Of a stretch of DNA of 64,000 bases, positions 33,437 to 41,914 are shown in pieces; within the stretch, counting starts at the first letter, position 1; every line of letters starts with the position of its first letter. Under the pieces are notes generated by a model. It was not told the DNA's origin and searched no databases. It saw nothing but the letters and a program-made list of their open reading frames with translations. Origin of the DNA: QAMX01 sp964448855. Its GTDB lineage: Bacteria > Bacillota > Clostridia > Oscillospirales > QAMX01. A program made the translations under genes and the position numbers. The stretch lies in the NCBI GenBank assembly GCA_964448855.1, contig CAYUXI010000012.1, positions 1-64,000 of the forward strand, in the 5' to 3' direction.

Positions 33437-35920
33437 ATGACAGACAAACGTTTTACGCAGCGCGCCAACCGTGCCATCAGTCTGGCTTACGCCGCTGCGG
33501 TTGAAATGGGACACAGCTATATCGGAAGTGAGCATCTCCTGCTCGGTCTGCTGCAGGAGCAGGAGGGCGTCGCCGCACGGGTGCTGACTGGTCTTGGCGT
33601 CACGGCCAACGACGTTGCGGAGCGCATCCGCGAGGATATCGGGTTCGGTACCGCCGGAGACAAACCGCAGGATTTGACGCCGCGTTCGAAGCTGATTCTG
33701 AACTACGCCTCCGACGAGGCGGTGCGGCTGCGCCACAACTACATCGGAACGGAGCACATTTTGCTCGGCATCATCCGCGAACGGGAAAATCTCGGTGCGC
33801 GCATTCTCTATGAGCTGTGCGGCGACCTGCGCAAAATCGCTGAATGCGTACTGAAGGCCGTCGGCGGCGGTGAGCACGACAGTGTGCCGGAGGCCGCACC
33901 TGCGCAGGGCGGAACCGCCTCCGGGAACGGTCGGCCATCGTCCGGCGGCGAGCCGAAGCTGCTGCATGAATACGCCCGCAATTTGAACGCGATGGCCGCC
34001 GATTCCAGTCTGGATCCGGTCATCGGCCGGACAGAGGAAATCAACCGTGTGATTCAGATTCTTTCCCGTCGAACCAAGAACAACCCGGTGCTCATCGGTG
34101 AGCCCGGTGTCGGCAAAACAGCCGTTGTGGAAGGGCTGGCGCAGAAAATTGTTCTGGGCGACATCCCCGAAAATCTGAAGGATCGGCAGATTTTTACGCT
34201 CGATCTCGCCGGAACCATCGCGGGAACGAAATACCGCGGAGAATTTGAGGAGCGCATCCGCGCCATTCTCGACGAAGTTAAAAAGGCCGGGAACATCATT
34301 CTTTTCATCGACGAAATCCACACGCTGATCGGTGCGGGCGGCGCAGAGGGTGCCATTGATGCGGCCAACATTCTGAAGCCCGCTCTGGCACGCGGCGAAA
34401 TTCAGGTGATCGGCGCGACGACCTTCAATGAATACAAGAAGCACATTGAAAAGGATGCGGCGCTGGAACGCCGGTTCCAGCCGGTGCAGATCGGTGAGCC
34501 GTCGGAGGCCGACAGCATCCTGATTCTGAAGGGGCTGCGCGACCGCTACGAGGCGCACCACAAGATCAAGATTCCGGATGAGGCGATTGAGGCCGCCGTC
34601 CGCCTGTCGGCGCGGTATCTAAATGACCGGTTTTTGCCGGACAAGGCCATCGACCTGATCGACGAGGCCGCCGCAAAAGCGCGGCTGTCCACCCTGACGC
34701 CGCCGTCCGATCTGAAGGAGCTGGCCGATGAAATTGCACAGCTGTCGGTCGAGAAGGAGGAAGCCGTCCGCGCCCAGGATTTTGAAAAGGCTGCTTCGCT
34801 GCGCGATGAAGAATCGCGCAAAAAGGAGCTGCTGGAGGCGCGCCGTTCGACCTGGCAGAGTGCATCGACGAAGCACGCCGATTCCATTGGTGCGGACGAT
34901 ATCGCCGGAATCATCGCCGCATGGACGGGGATTCCCGTTCGCCGATTGACGGAGACGGAGGGCGAACGGCTGCTGCACATGGAATCCACGCTGCACGCCC
35001 GCGTGATTGGTCAGGACGAAGCCGTCACCGCCGTCGCCAAGGCCATTCGCCGTGGCCGTGCCGGACTCAAGGATCCGAAGCGTCCGCTCGGCTCGTTCCT
35101 CTTTTTGGGGCCGACCGGTGTTGGCAAAACGGAGCTGTGCAAGGCGCTGGCCGAGAGTCTCTTCGGCGACGAATCGGCTATGATTCGCTTTGATATGTCC
35201 GAATACATGGAAAAGCACACCGTCAGCCGGATGGTCGGCTCGCCGCCGGGGTATGTCGGCTTTGAAGAGGGCGGGCAGCTCACGGAGCGCGTCCGCCGGA
35301 AGCCCTACAGCGTGATTCTGTTTGATGAGATCGAGAAGGCGCATCCGGACGTGTTCAACATCCTGCTGCAAATTATGGAGGACGGCGTTCTGACGGATGG
35401 TCAGGGGCGTCATGTCAGCTTCCGGAATGCGATCATTGTAATGACCTCCAACGTCGGCGCGGGCAGCATTGTCCGTCAGAATCACCCGCTCGGCTTTGCG
35501 CCGGTTTCCGATGAGAACCGGAACGTGCGTGACATCGTCATGGAGGAGCTGAAGCACACCTTCCGCCCCGAATTTCTGAACCGCATCGATGACATCATCG
35601 TCTTCGCCAAGCTGACCGAAGCGGATATCCGCCAAATCGCCGTCCATATGCTGGCCGGGCTGGCTGGACGTCTGGAGGAGCTGCAGGTCAGTTTGCAGTG
35701 GGACGATGCGGCGGTTGCGCTGCTGGCCACCGCCGGGTACGATCCCGTGTACGGGGCGCGTCCGCTGCGGCGAACCATCCGTTCGCTGGTGGAGGATCCG
35801 CTCTCCGAGCAGCTGCTCGACCGCACCATTTCGCCCGGAGATACCGTGGTGCTCTCCGCAGAGGATGGCCGCATCACCATCACCGCGCAAACCGTTTCTA
35901 CGAATCCAACTGAAGCCTGA
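33437..35920 (+). CDS. clpC: ATP-dependent Clp protease ATPase subunit ClpC
   Basis: An 827-residue AAA+ unfoldase that feeds ClpP and recognises phospho-arginine. Two Clp-N repeats (residues 5-145) dock phospho-arginine and adaptors. D1 carries Walker A GEPGVGKT near 222, a UVR/coiled-coil middle domain lies around 420-480, and D2 carries GPTGVGKT near 558. NEYKKHIEKDAALERRFQPV is a ClpC hallmark. It is the last gene of the CtsR operon and ends before a strong terminator. Confidence 0.95.
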   Translation: MTDKRFTQRANRAISLAYAAAVEMGHSYIGSEHLLLGLLQEQEGVAARVLTGLGVTANDVAERIREDIGFGTAGDKPQDLTPRSKLILNYASDEAVRLRHNYIGTEHILLGIIRERENLGARILYELCGDLRKIAECVLKAVGGGEHDSVPEAAPAQGGTASGNGRPSSGGEPKLLHEYARNLNAMAADSSLDPVIGRTEEINRVIQILSRRTKNNPVLIGEPGVGKTAVVEGLAQKIVLGDIPENLKDRQIFTLDLAGTIAGTKYRGEFEERIRAILDEVKKAGNIILFIDEIHTLIGAGGAEGAIDAANILKPALARGEIQVIGATTFNEYKKHIEKDAALERRFQPVQIGEPSEADSILILKGLRDRYEAHHKIKIPDEAIEAAVRLSARYLNDRFLPDKAIDLIDEAAAKARLSTLTPPSDLKELADEIAQLSVEKEEAVRAQDFEKAASLRDEESRKKELLEARRSTWQSASTKHADSIGADDIAGIIAAWTGIPVRRLTETEGERLLHMESTLHARVIGQDEAVTAVAKAIRRGRAGLKDPKRPLGSFLFLGPTGVGKTELCKALAESLFGDESAMIRFDMSEYMEKHTVSRMVGSPPGYVGFEEGGQLTERVRRKPYSVILFDEIEKAHPDVFNILLQIMEDGVLTDGQGRHVSFRNAIIVMTSNVGAGSIVRQNHPLGFAPVSDENRNVRDIVMEELKHTFRPEFLNRIDDIIVFAKLTEADIRQIAVHMLAGLAGRLEELQVSLQWDDAAVALLATAGYDPVYGARPLRRTIRSLVEDPLSEQLLDRTISPGDTVVLSAEDGRITITAQTVSTNPTEA

Positions 35921-35926
35921 GCTTTT

Positions 35927-35963
35927 CGCCTGCCGCTTTCTCCATGTCAGCGGCAGGCGTTTT
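35927..35963 (+). terminator. Terminator of the ctsR-clpC operon
   Basis: CGCCTGCCGCT (35927-35937) and its inverse AGCGGCAGGCG (35949-35959) form an 11-bp stem with an 11-base loop, followed directly by TTTT. Confidence 0.85.
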
Positions 35964-35985
35964 GTCACCTTTTGTCGGTTTGTTC

Positions 35986-36014
35986 TTGCTTTTCCGGTGC
36001 ATTGATGATATAAT
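35986..36014 (+). promoter_or_regulatory. Promoter of the gene at 36057
   Basis: TTGCTT (35986-35991), a 17-bp spacer and TATAAT (36009-36014), about 43 bases before the start codon. Confidence 0.75.
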
Positions 36015-36056
36015 TATTTCCGGTACAGAAAGCATTCCGGAAGGAGGGACACAGCC

Positions 36057-36950
36057 ATGAAACGACAGCGCAAATCGTTGCGCGCTCATCTGCTGTGGGA
36101 TCAGCAGCAGGATCGTTCGATCGTCCGGAGCATCCTGTCGGCCATTGTTGTCGTCATCATTTTCCGTCAGCTGTGGCTCGGCAACTACGAAAACGTGTTC
36201 ATCGGGCTGCTGACGCTCGTGTTGTTTGCCGTGCCGGGCTTTCTCGGGAATCGCCTTGGGCTGGATCTGCCGCCGCTTCTCCGGAATATCGTCTTCTGCT
36301 TTATCTTTGCCGCAGAAATTCTCGGAGAAATTTCCTCGTTTTTCACAAAAGTCCCCTTCTGGGATGCCATGCTGCACACCACCACCGGGTTTCTCATGGC
36401 TGCGGTCGGTTTTTCTCTGGTCGATCTTCTGAACCGTGATGAACAGATTTCCTTTCATTTGTCGCCGTTCTTTCTGGCTGTTGTCGCCTTCTGCTTTTCC
36501 ATGACGATTGGTGTGCTCTGGGAGTTTTTTGAATTCTCCGCCGATCAGCTTCTGCATATTGATATGCAGAAGGACACCGTGATTCACACCATCAACAGCG
36601 TCAGTCTCGACCCAGACGGGCTGAACGTCGTCCACCATGTCCAGGTGGACAGCGTCATCATCAACGGTGAGGACTGGACGGAGACGCTTGGCGGCTATCT
36701 CGACATCGGTCTGATTGACACCATGAAGGATCTGTTCGTCAACTTCATCGGCGCCGTTGTGTTTTCCGTCATCGGGTATTTCTACGTCAAAACACGCGGC
36801 AAGGGCAAAATCGCCCGCAATCTGATTCCAAAGGTCCGGCGCAACGCTGCTGCGCCGGTTGCATCTGAAGCTACTACAAACGAAACAAACAGAAAGGATT
36901 GTACTTCCAATGAAAATGAGACCACCTGCCACCCCGCTGATCACGATTGA
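36057..36950 (+). CDS. YjdF-like (DUF2238-type) integral membrane protein
   Basis: A 297-residue membrane protein with about six hydrophobic helices. Three polar landmarks inside the membrane region match the pattern of E. coli YjdF: FWDAMLHTTTGF near residue 101 (Asp, His), VLWEFFEFSADQLL near 152 (two Glu), and DTMKDLFVNFIGA near 222 (two Asp). These conserved acidic and histidine residues could form a membrane-embedded metal or catalytic site; the family's function is unknown. It has AAGGAGG 9 bases upstream and its own promoter. Its polar tail overlaps the start of the next gene by 41 bases. The family call is from pattern memory. Confidence 0.65.
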   Translation: MKRQRKSLRAHLLWDQQQDRSIVRSILSAIVVVIIFRQLWLGNYENVFIGLLTLVLFAVPGFLGNRLGLDLPPLLRNIVFCFIFAAEILGEISSFFTKVPFWDAMLHTTTGFLMAAVGFSLVDLLNRDEQISFHLSPFFLAVVAFCFSMTIGVLWEFFEFSADQLLHIDMQKDTVIHTINSVSLDPDGLNVVHHVQVDSVIINGEDWTETLGGYLDIGLIDTMKDLFVNFIGAVVFSVIGYFYVKTRGKGKIARNLIPKVRRNAAAPVASEATTNETNRKDCTSNENETTCHPADHD

Positions 36951-38775
36951 TCCCTATTTTTCCGTCTGGTGTACCGCGGATACACTGGTTGATCATGACA
37001 CCTGCCACTGGACGGGAAAACCAAACCGTCTGGTCGGTGAAGCCGTCATTGACGGCAAGAGCTATCATTTCATGGGCTGCGGCTCCGGCGAAGCCATGAC
37101 GCAGACGAATTTTGAAATGGACTACCTTTCCACGTTCTACACCTACTGTGCAGCCGGTGTGGCGCTGACGCTGCGCTTCACCTCGCCGCTGCTTCTGACC
37201 GATCTGGCGCTCTGCTCCCGTCCGGTTTCCTATCTCTCCGTGACGGCCTCGACGACAGACGGCAAGCCGCACACGGTGTCGCTCCGCATTTTCGCCGATC
37301 ATGAGCTCTGCCTCGACCACAAGGGGCAGCATGAGACGGCCGCGGAGGTTCGGAATCTGGATTCCGTCTGCGCCGTTCGTGTCGGCAACACAGAGCAGCA
37401 TCCGCTGAACCGTTCCGGCGACGATCTCCGGATTGACTGGGGCTACTTCTGGCTGGCCACCGATGCCGCCGGTGCTTCCGCCTCCTGCGAAGCGGAGGGC
37501 ATTGCCGTTTCCGCGCCCGTCGCCTGCGGCTCCTCCGTGCTGTTTGCGTTTGCATATGACGATATCCACTCCCTCGAATATTTCGGCGAACCGGTGGATG
37601 CCTACTGGCGTTCCAGCGGCGAATCGTTCGAAGAGATGCTGGTCGGCGCGTTCCGCGATTGCCATGCGGTTCTGCACCGCTGCGATGCGTTCTCGCATAC
37701 GTTGGCAGAGCGCTGCCTGTCTGCGGGCGGTGAGCAATATCTGGAGCTGACGGTGCTCGCTTATCGTCAGGCCATTGCCGCGCACAAGCTCTGTCTGGAT
37801 GCGGACGGCGCACCGATTTTTGTCTCCAAGGAATGCTTCTCGAACGGCTGTGCGGCGACAGTGGACGTCACCTACCCGTCCATCCCGCTCTTCCTGCTGT
37901 TCCAGCCGGAGCTGGTCAACGCGATGCTGCGGCCGATTTTCCGGTATGCCGCTTCCGATGCGTGGCCGTTTGACTTTGCACCGCACGATGCCGGCTGCTA
38001 TCCGCTGCTCAACGGTCAGGTCTACAGTGACGGCGTGAACCCGGAGAATCAGATGCCCGTTGAGGAATGCGGCAATATGCTGATCTGCGCGTATGCCGCC
38101 GCCTACTATGCGGACGATGCGTCCTTCGCAATTTCGCACCTCGATCTGCTGACGCGCTGGGCGGACTACCTGGTTCAGGTCGGCGTCAACCCGGACAACC
38201 AGCTCTGCACTGACGACTTCGCCGGACATCTGGCGCACAACTGCAACCTGTCGCTGAAATCCATCTGCGCACTCGCCTGCTTCGCCCGTCTGCTCACCAT
38301 GGCCGGTCGCGACGGCAGCGCGTATGAGAGCGCCGCGCACCGCATGGCTGATGAATGGGTGACACTGGCCGCCAACGGCGACGGCTCCTACCGTCTGGCG
38401 TTTGATCAGCCCGGCACCTTCAGCATGAAATACAACATGATCTGGGATCAGATTTTCGGTCTGAACCTGTTCGATCCGTCCGTCTCCGAGACGGAGGTCG
38501 CCTCCTATGTGGAGAGACAGAACCGCTTCGGCCTGCCGCTGGACAACCGCGCAGACTACACGAAATCAGACTGGCTCGTCTGGTCGGCTTCCCTCTGCAC
38601 GACGACGGCTGCATTCCAGGCGCTGATCGCTCCGCTGTGGCTGGCCTATGACAAAACGCCGGATCGTGTCCCGATGACCGACTGGTATTTCACCTCCACC
38701 GCCAAGCAGCGCGGCTTCCAGAATCGGACGGTTCAGGGTGGTATTTTCATCCGGCTTCTGATGCCGAAGGCGTAA
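36910..38775 (+). CDS. Glutaminase-family protein (DUF4964/DUF5127/DUF4965/DUF1793 type)
   Basis: A 621-residue protein of the family named after Aspergillus glutaminase A. The N-terminal signature RPPATPLITIDPYFSVW and HWTGKPNRLVG are characteristic. A beta-rich domain (residues 60-240) is followed by an alpha/alpha-barrel-like region with DVTYPSIPLFLLF, DFAPHDAGCYP, PVEECGNML and KSDWLVWSA. The family is annotated as glutaminase, but most bacterial members are uncharacterised and the fold resembles glycosidases. No signal peptide is visible, so it would be cytoplasmic. The start ATG 36910 lies inside the end of the membrane-protein gene, after AAAGGA; translation may be coupled. Confidence 0.8.
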   Translation: MKMRPPATPLITIDPYFSVWCTADTLVDHDTCHWTGKPNRLVGEAVIDGKSYHFMGCGSGEAMTQTNFEMDYLSTFYTYCAAGVALTLRFTSPLLLTDLALCSRPVSYLSVTASTTDGKPHTVSLRIFADHELCLDHKGQHETAAEVRNLDSVCAVRVGNTEQHPLNRSGDDLRIDWGYFWLATDAAGASASCEAEGIAVSAPVACGSSVLFAFAYDDIHSLEYFGEPVDAYWRSSGESFEEMLVGAFRDCHAVLHRCDAFSHTLAERCLSAGGEQYLELTVLAYRQAIAAHKLCLDADGAPIFVSKECFSNGCAATVDVTYPSIPLFLLFQPELVNAMLRPIFRYAASDAWPFDFAPHDAGCYPLLNGQVYSDGVNPENQMPVEECGNMLICAYAAAYYADDASFAISHLDLLTRWADYLVQVGVNPDNQLCTDDFAGHLAHNCNLSLKSICALACFARLLTMAGRDGSAYESAAHRMADEWVTLAANGDGSYRLAFDQPGTFSMKYNMIWDQIFGLNLFDPSVSETEVASYVERQNRFGLPLDNRADYTKSDWLVWSASLCTTTAAFQALIAPLWLAYDKTPDRVPMTDWYFTSTAKQRGFQNRTVQGGIFIRLLMPKA

Positions 38776-38789
38776 CATCGCCCCGTTGT

Positions 38790-38824
38790 TGCAGGAATCC
38801 GCAAATTTTTTGCGGATTCCTGCA
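38790..38824 (+). terminator. Hairpin after the glutaminase-family gene
   Basis: A perfect 16-bp inverted repeat (38790-38805 with 38809-38824, core GGAATCCGCAAA) has its T-run in the loop and not after the stem. It may end the upstream transcript, though it lacks the usual U-tail. Confidence 0.55.
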
Positions 38825-38833
38825 AAGAACCCC

Positions 38834-38862
38834 TTGCAATTCCATGGAAAACATGGTAATAT
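38834..38862 (+). promoter_or_regulatory. Promoter of ppdK with an embedded palindrome
   Basis: TTGCAA (38834-38839), a 17-bp spacer and TAATAT (38857-38862) preceded by TGG. The spacer contains CCATGGAAAACATGG (38842-38856), an inverted repeat placed where a regulator would block or modulate RNA polymerase. Confidence 0.55.
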
Positions 38863-38924
38863 TATAGCAGATAAATGAATGAGCGTATTGTTGTGTTTCT
38901 TTTTGCGCACACAGGTCTTTTTCC

Positions 38925-38952
38925 AAAGCTGTTTTCCGCCGAAAACAGCTTT
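38925..38952 (+). promoter_or_regulatory. Hairpin in the ppdK leader
   Basis: AAAGCTGTTTTC (38925-38936) and GAAAACAGCTTT (38941-38952) form a perfect 12-bp stem with the loop CGCC, about 57 bases before the ppdK start and downstream of its promoter. It could affect mRNA stability or act as a weak attenuator; no U-run follows immediately. Confidence 0.5.
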
Positions 38953-39008
38953 ATCTGCTTTTCATTTTCGTGCTTTATTTTTTGATTCGGCGGAGAAACG
39001 GAGAAACT

Positions 39009-41633
39009 ATGAGTAAAAAGTTTGTCTACATGTTCTGTGAGGGTTCCGGCGATATGCGGGAGCTGCTCGGCGGCAAGGGTGCAAACCTTGCGGAGATGAT
39101 GAATCTCGGAATGCCTGTTCCAAACGGTTTTACAATTACCACGGAAGCCTGCACCGACTATTACGCAAACAACGAATCCATCAGCGATGAAATTCAGGCG
39201 CAGATTTACGAATATCTGGAGCGGATGGAGAACGAATGCGGAAAGAAATTCGGTGATCCGGAGAACCCGCTGCTGGTCAGCGTGCGCAGTGGTGCACGTG
39301 CATCCATGCCGGGCATGATGGATACGATTCTGAACCTTGGCCTGAACGATGTTGTTGTCGAGGGTCTGGCCAAGCTGACCGGCAATCCGCGTTTTGCATA
39401 TGACTCCTATCGCCGCTTTATTCAGATGTTCTCCGACGTTGTCATGGAGCTTCCGAAATCCACGTTCGAGAAGATCATTGACCAGGTCAAGGCCGAAAAA
39501 GGCGTTTCCTACGACAATGAGCTGGATGCCGATGATATGAAGAAGCTGGTGGTTCTCTTCAAGAACCATTACATCGCCGAAAAAGGCGTCCTGTTCCCGG
39601 AGGATCCGCGGGTTCAGCTGATGGAGGCGGTCAAGGCCGTTTTCCGTTCCTGGAACAACGAACGCGCCATCTACTATCGCCGCATGAACGACATCCCGTC
39701 CTCCTGGGGTACGGCCGTCAACGTCCAGTCCATGGTCTTCGGCAACATGGGCGACGACAGCGGTACGGGTGTTGCCTTTACGCGCAACCCGGCCACCGGT
39801 GAAAAGAAGCTGTTCGGCGAATTCCTGATGAATGCACAGGGCGAAGACGTTGTCGCCGGTGTCCGCACACCGCAGACCATCGATCAGCTTTCCGTTGTCA
39901 TGCCGGACATCTACCGCCAGTTTACGGAGATCTGCGCCCGTCTGGAAGAGCACTACCGCGATATGCAGGACATGGAGTTCACCATTGAAAAAGGCAAGCT
40001 CTATATGCTCCAGACCCGCAGCGGCAAGCGCACCGCGGCTGCCGCACTGAAAATCGCCGTCAGCTTGGTTGCGGAAGGAATGCTCACAAAAGAAGAAGCC
40101 ATTCTCAAGGTCGAGCCGAAGCAGCTGGATACCCTGCTGCATCCGCAGTTTGACCCGATCGCACTGAAAGAAGATACGCCGGTTGCATCCGGTCTGCCGG
40201 CCTCGCCGGGCGCCGCCTGCGGTACCGTCGTCTTCAATGCCAAGGACGCCGTGGAAGCCGCCAAGGAAGGACGCAAGGTCGTTCTGGTTCGCCACGAAAC
40301 CTCGCCGGAGGACATCGAAGGCATGGCCGCCGCTCAGGGCATCCTGACTGCACGCGGCGGTATGACCTCGCACGCGGCCGTTGTCGCCCGTGGTATGGGG
40401 CGCTGCTGCGTCGCCGGTTGTGGCGACGTCCACATCAACGAGGACGAGAAGTATTTTGTCGTCAAGGGTATGCGCATCAACGAAGGGGACGGCATCTCCA
40501 TCGACGGCTCCACCGGTAAGGTCTATCTCAGCATCCTGCCGACCGTTGAAACCGCGATGAGCGGTGACTTCGCAACCTTCATGGGCTGGGCCGACGAAAT
40601 CCGGACGCTGAAAATCCGCACCAACGCCGATACGCCGCGTGATGCCGCTGCCGCCCGGAAATACGGTGCTGAGGGCATTGGCCTCTGCCGGACGGAGCAT
40701 ATGTTCTTCGACGCTGACCGGATTCCGGCCATCCGCGAAATGATCGTCGCCAAAACGCTGGATCAGCGGAAAAAGGCACTGGATAAGCTGCTGCCCATGC
40801 AGCGTGGCGACTTTGAAGCACTCTTCCGCACGATGAAGGGTCTGCCGGTCACCATTCGTCTCCTGGATCCGCCGCTGCACGAGTTCCTCCCGCAGTCCGA
40901 CGAAGACATTCTGGCACTGGCGCAGGAAATGCGCCTCACCTTCTCTGAACTGAAGGCCACCATTGATTCGCTCCACGAAGCTAACCCGATGTTTGGTCAC
41001 CGCGGCTGCCGTCTGGCCGTTTCCTTCCCGGAGATCGCAGAAATGCAGACCCGCGCCATCATCGAGGCCGCCATCAACGTTTCCAAGGAAGGCCTGCACG
41101 TCGTTCCGGAAATCATGATTCCGCTGGTCGGCGATGTCAGCGAATTGAAATATGTCAAGAAGACCGTCAGCCAGGTTGCGGATTCCATCATTGCCGCCTC
41201 CGGTCTGCAGCTCACCTATCGCGTCGGTACGATGATCGAAGTGCCGCGTGCTGCGCTGACTGCGGATCAGATTGCCACCGAAGCAGAATTCTTCTCCTTC
41301 GGCACCAACGACCTGACGCAGATGACCTACGGCTTCTCCCGTGATGACGCCGGTAAGTTCCTCAACGACTACTATGAAAAGAAAGTCTTTGAATCCGATC
41401 CGTTTGCCCGTCTGGACACCGTCGGTGTCGGCAAGCTGATCGATATGGCGGCAACACTCGGCCGTTCCGTCCGCAGCGATATCAAGCTCGGTATCTGCGG
41501 CGAACACGGCGGTGATCCGTCCTCGATCGAATTCTGCCACAAAATCGGCCTGAACTATGTTTCCTGCTCGCCGTACCGTGTGCCGATCGCACGGCTCGCC
41601 GCTGCACAGGCAGCTGTCAAATTCAAGGCGTAA
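39009..41633 (+). CDS. ppdK: Pyruvate, phosphate dikinase
   Basis: An 874-residue enzyme interconverting pyruvate + ATP + Pi and PEP + AMP + PPi. Length and catalytic residue match the Clostridium symbiosum enzyme (874 residues, His455): here the phosphohistidine is His455 in GGMTSHAAVVARGMG. The N-terminal ATP-grasp domain begins GGKGANLAEM, and the C-terminal PEP/pyruvate TIM barrel contains GICGEHGGDP. The start ATG has GGAG 5 bases upstream. In anaerobes it works in PPi-linked glycolysis or gluconeogenesis. It is monocistronic: its own promoter precedes it and a strong terminator follows. Confidence 0.97.
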   Translation: MSKKFVYMFCEGSGDMRELLGGKGANLAEMMNLGMPVPNGFTITTEACTDYYANNESISDEIQAQIYEYLERMENECGKKFGDPENPLLVSVRSGARASMPGMMDTILNLGLNDVVVEGLAKLTGNPRFAYDSYRRFIQMFSDVVMELPKSTFEKIIDQVKAEKGVSYDNELDADDMKKLVVLFKNHYIAEKGVLFPEDPRVQLMEAVKAVFRSWNNERAIYYRRMNDIPSSWGTAVNVQSMVFGNMGDDSGTGVAFTRNPATGEKKLFGEFLMNAQGEDVVAGVRTPQTIDQLSVVMPDIYRQFTEICARLEEHYRDMQDMEFTIEKGKLYMLQTRSGKRTAAAALKIAVSLVAEGMLTKEEAILKVEPKQLDTLLHPQFDPIALKEDTPVASGLPASPGAACGTVVFNAKDAVEAAKEGRKVVLVRHETSPEDIEGMAAAQGILTARGGMTSHAAVVARGMGRCCVAGCGDVHINEDEKYFVVKGMRINEGDGISIDGSTGKVYLSILPTVETAMSGDFATFMGWADEIRTLKIRTNADTPRDAAAARKYGAEGIGLCRTEHMFFDADRIPAIREMIVAKTLDQRKKALDKLLPMQRGDFEALFRTMKGLPVTIRLLDPPLHEFLPQSDEDILALAQEMRLTFSELKATIDSLHEANPMFGHRGCRLAVSFPEIAEMQTRAIIEAAINVSKEGLHVVPEIMIPLVGDVSELKYVKKTVSQVADSIIAASGLQLTYRVGTMIEVPRAALTADQIATEAEFFSFGTNDLTQMTYGFSRDDAGKFLNDYYEKKVFESDPFARLDTVGVGKLIDMAATLGRSVRSDIKLGICGEHGGDPSSIEFCHKIGLNYVSCSPYRVPIARLAAAQAAVKFKA

Positions 41634-41644
41634 CCTGACCTCTT

Positions 41645-41682
41645 ACAGACCTCAAAGTCTTCGGGCTTTGAGGTCTGTTTTT
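41645..41682 (+). terminator. Terminator of ppdK
   Basis: ACAGACCTCAAAG (41645-41657) and its inverse CTTTGAGGTCTGT (41666-41678) form a 13-bp stem followed by a TTTTT run. Confidence 0.92.
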
Positions 41683-41823
41683 GTCGGTGCAGGTTCGCAG
41701 GCGGTCGGCAAACGCTGGTACGGTGTAGCTCCGTTTTGTGCGGTTTTCGAGCGTTGTATGATGGATGTATTTTTTGGAAGCACGGAGCTGTCCGGAAAAT
41801 GGCAGCATTTTTTTGCAAATCGC

Positions 41824-41852
41824 TTGACGTGTCCGTTTGTTTACGATATAAT
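41824..41852 (+). promoter_or_regulatory. Promoter of the Ig-like protein gene
   Basis: TTGACG (41824-41829), a 17-bp spacer and TATAAT (41847-41852). A leader hairpin (GGTGCATCG 41869-41877 with CGATTGCACC 41887-41896) lies just before the ribosome binding site. Confidence 0.75.
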
Positions 41853-41914
41853 AAAGAAAAATTGGAAAGGTGCATCGTACACGGTGCGATTGCACCACGG
41901 GGAGTGTATGCAGA

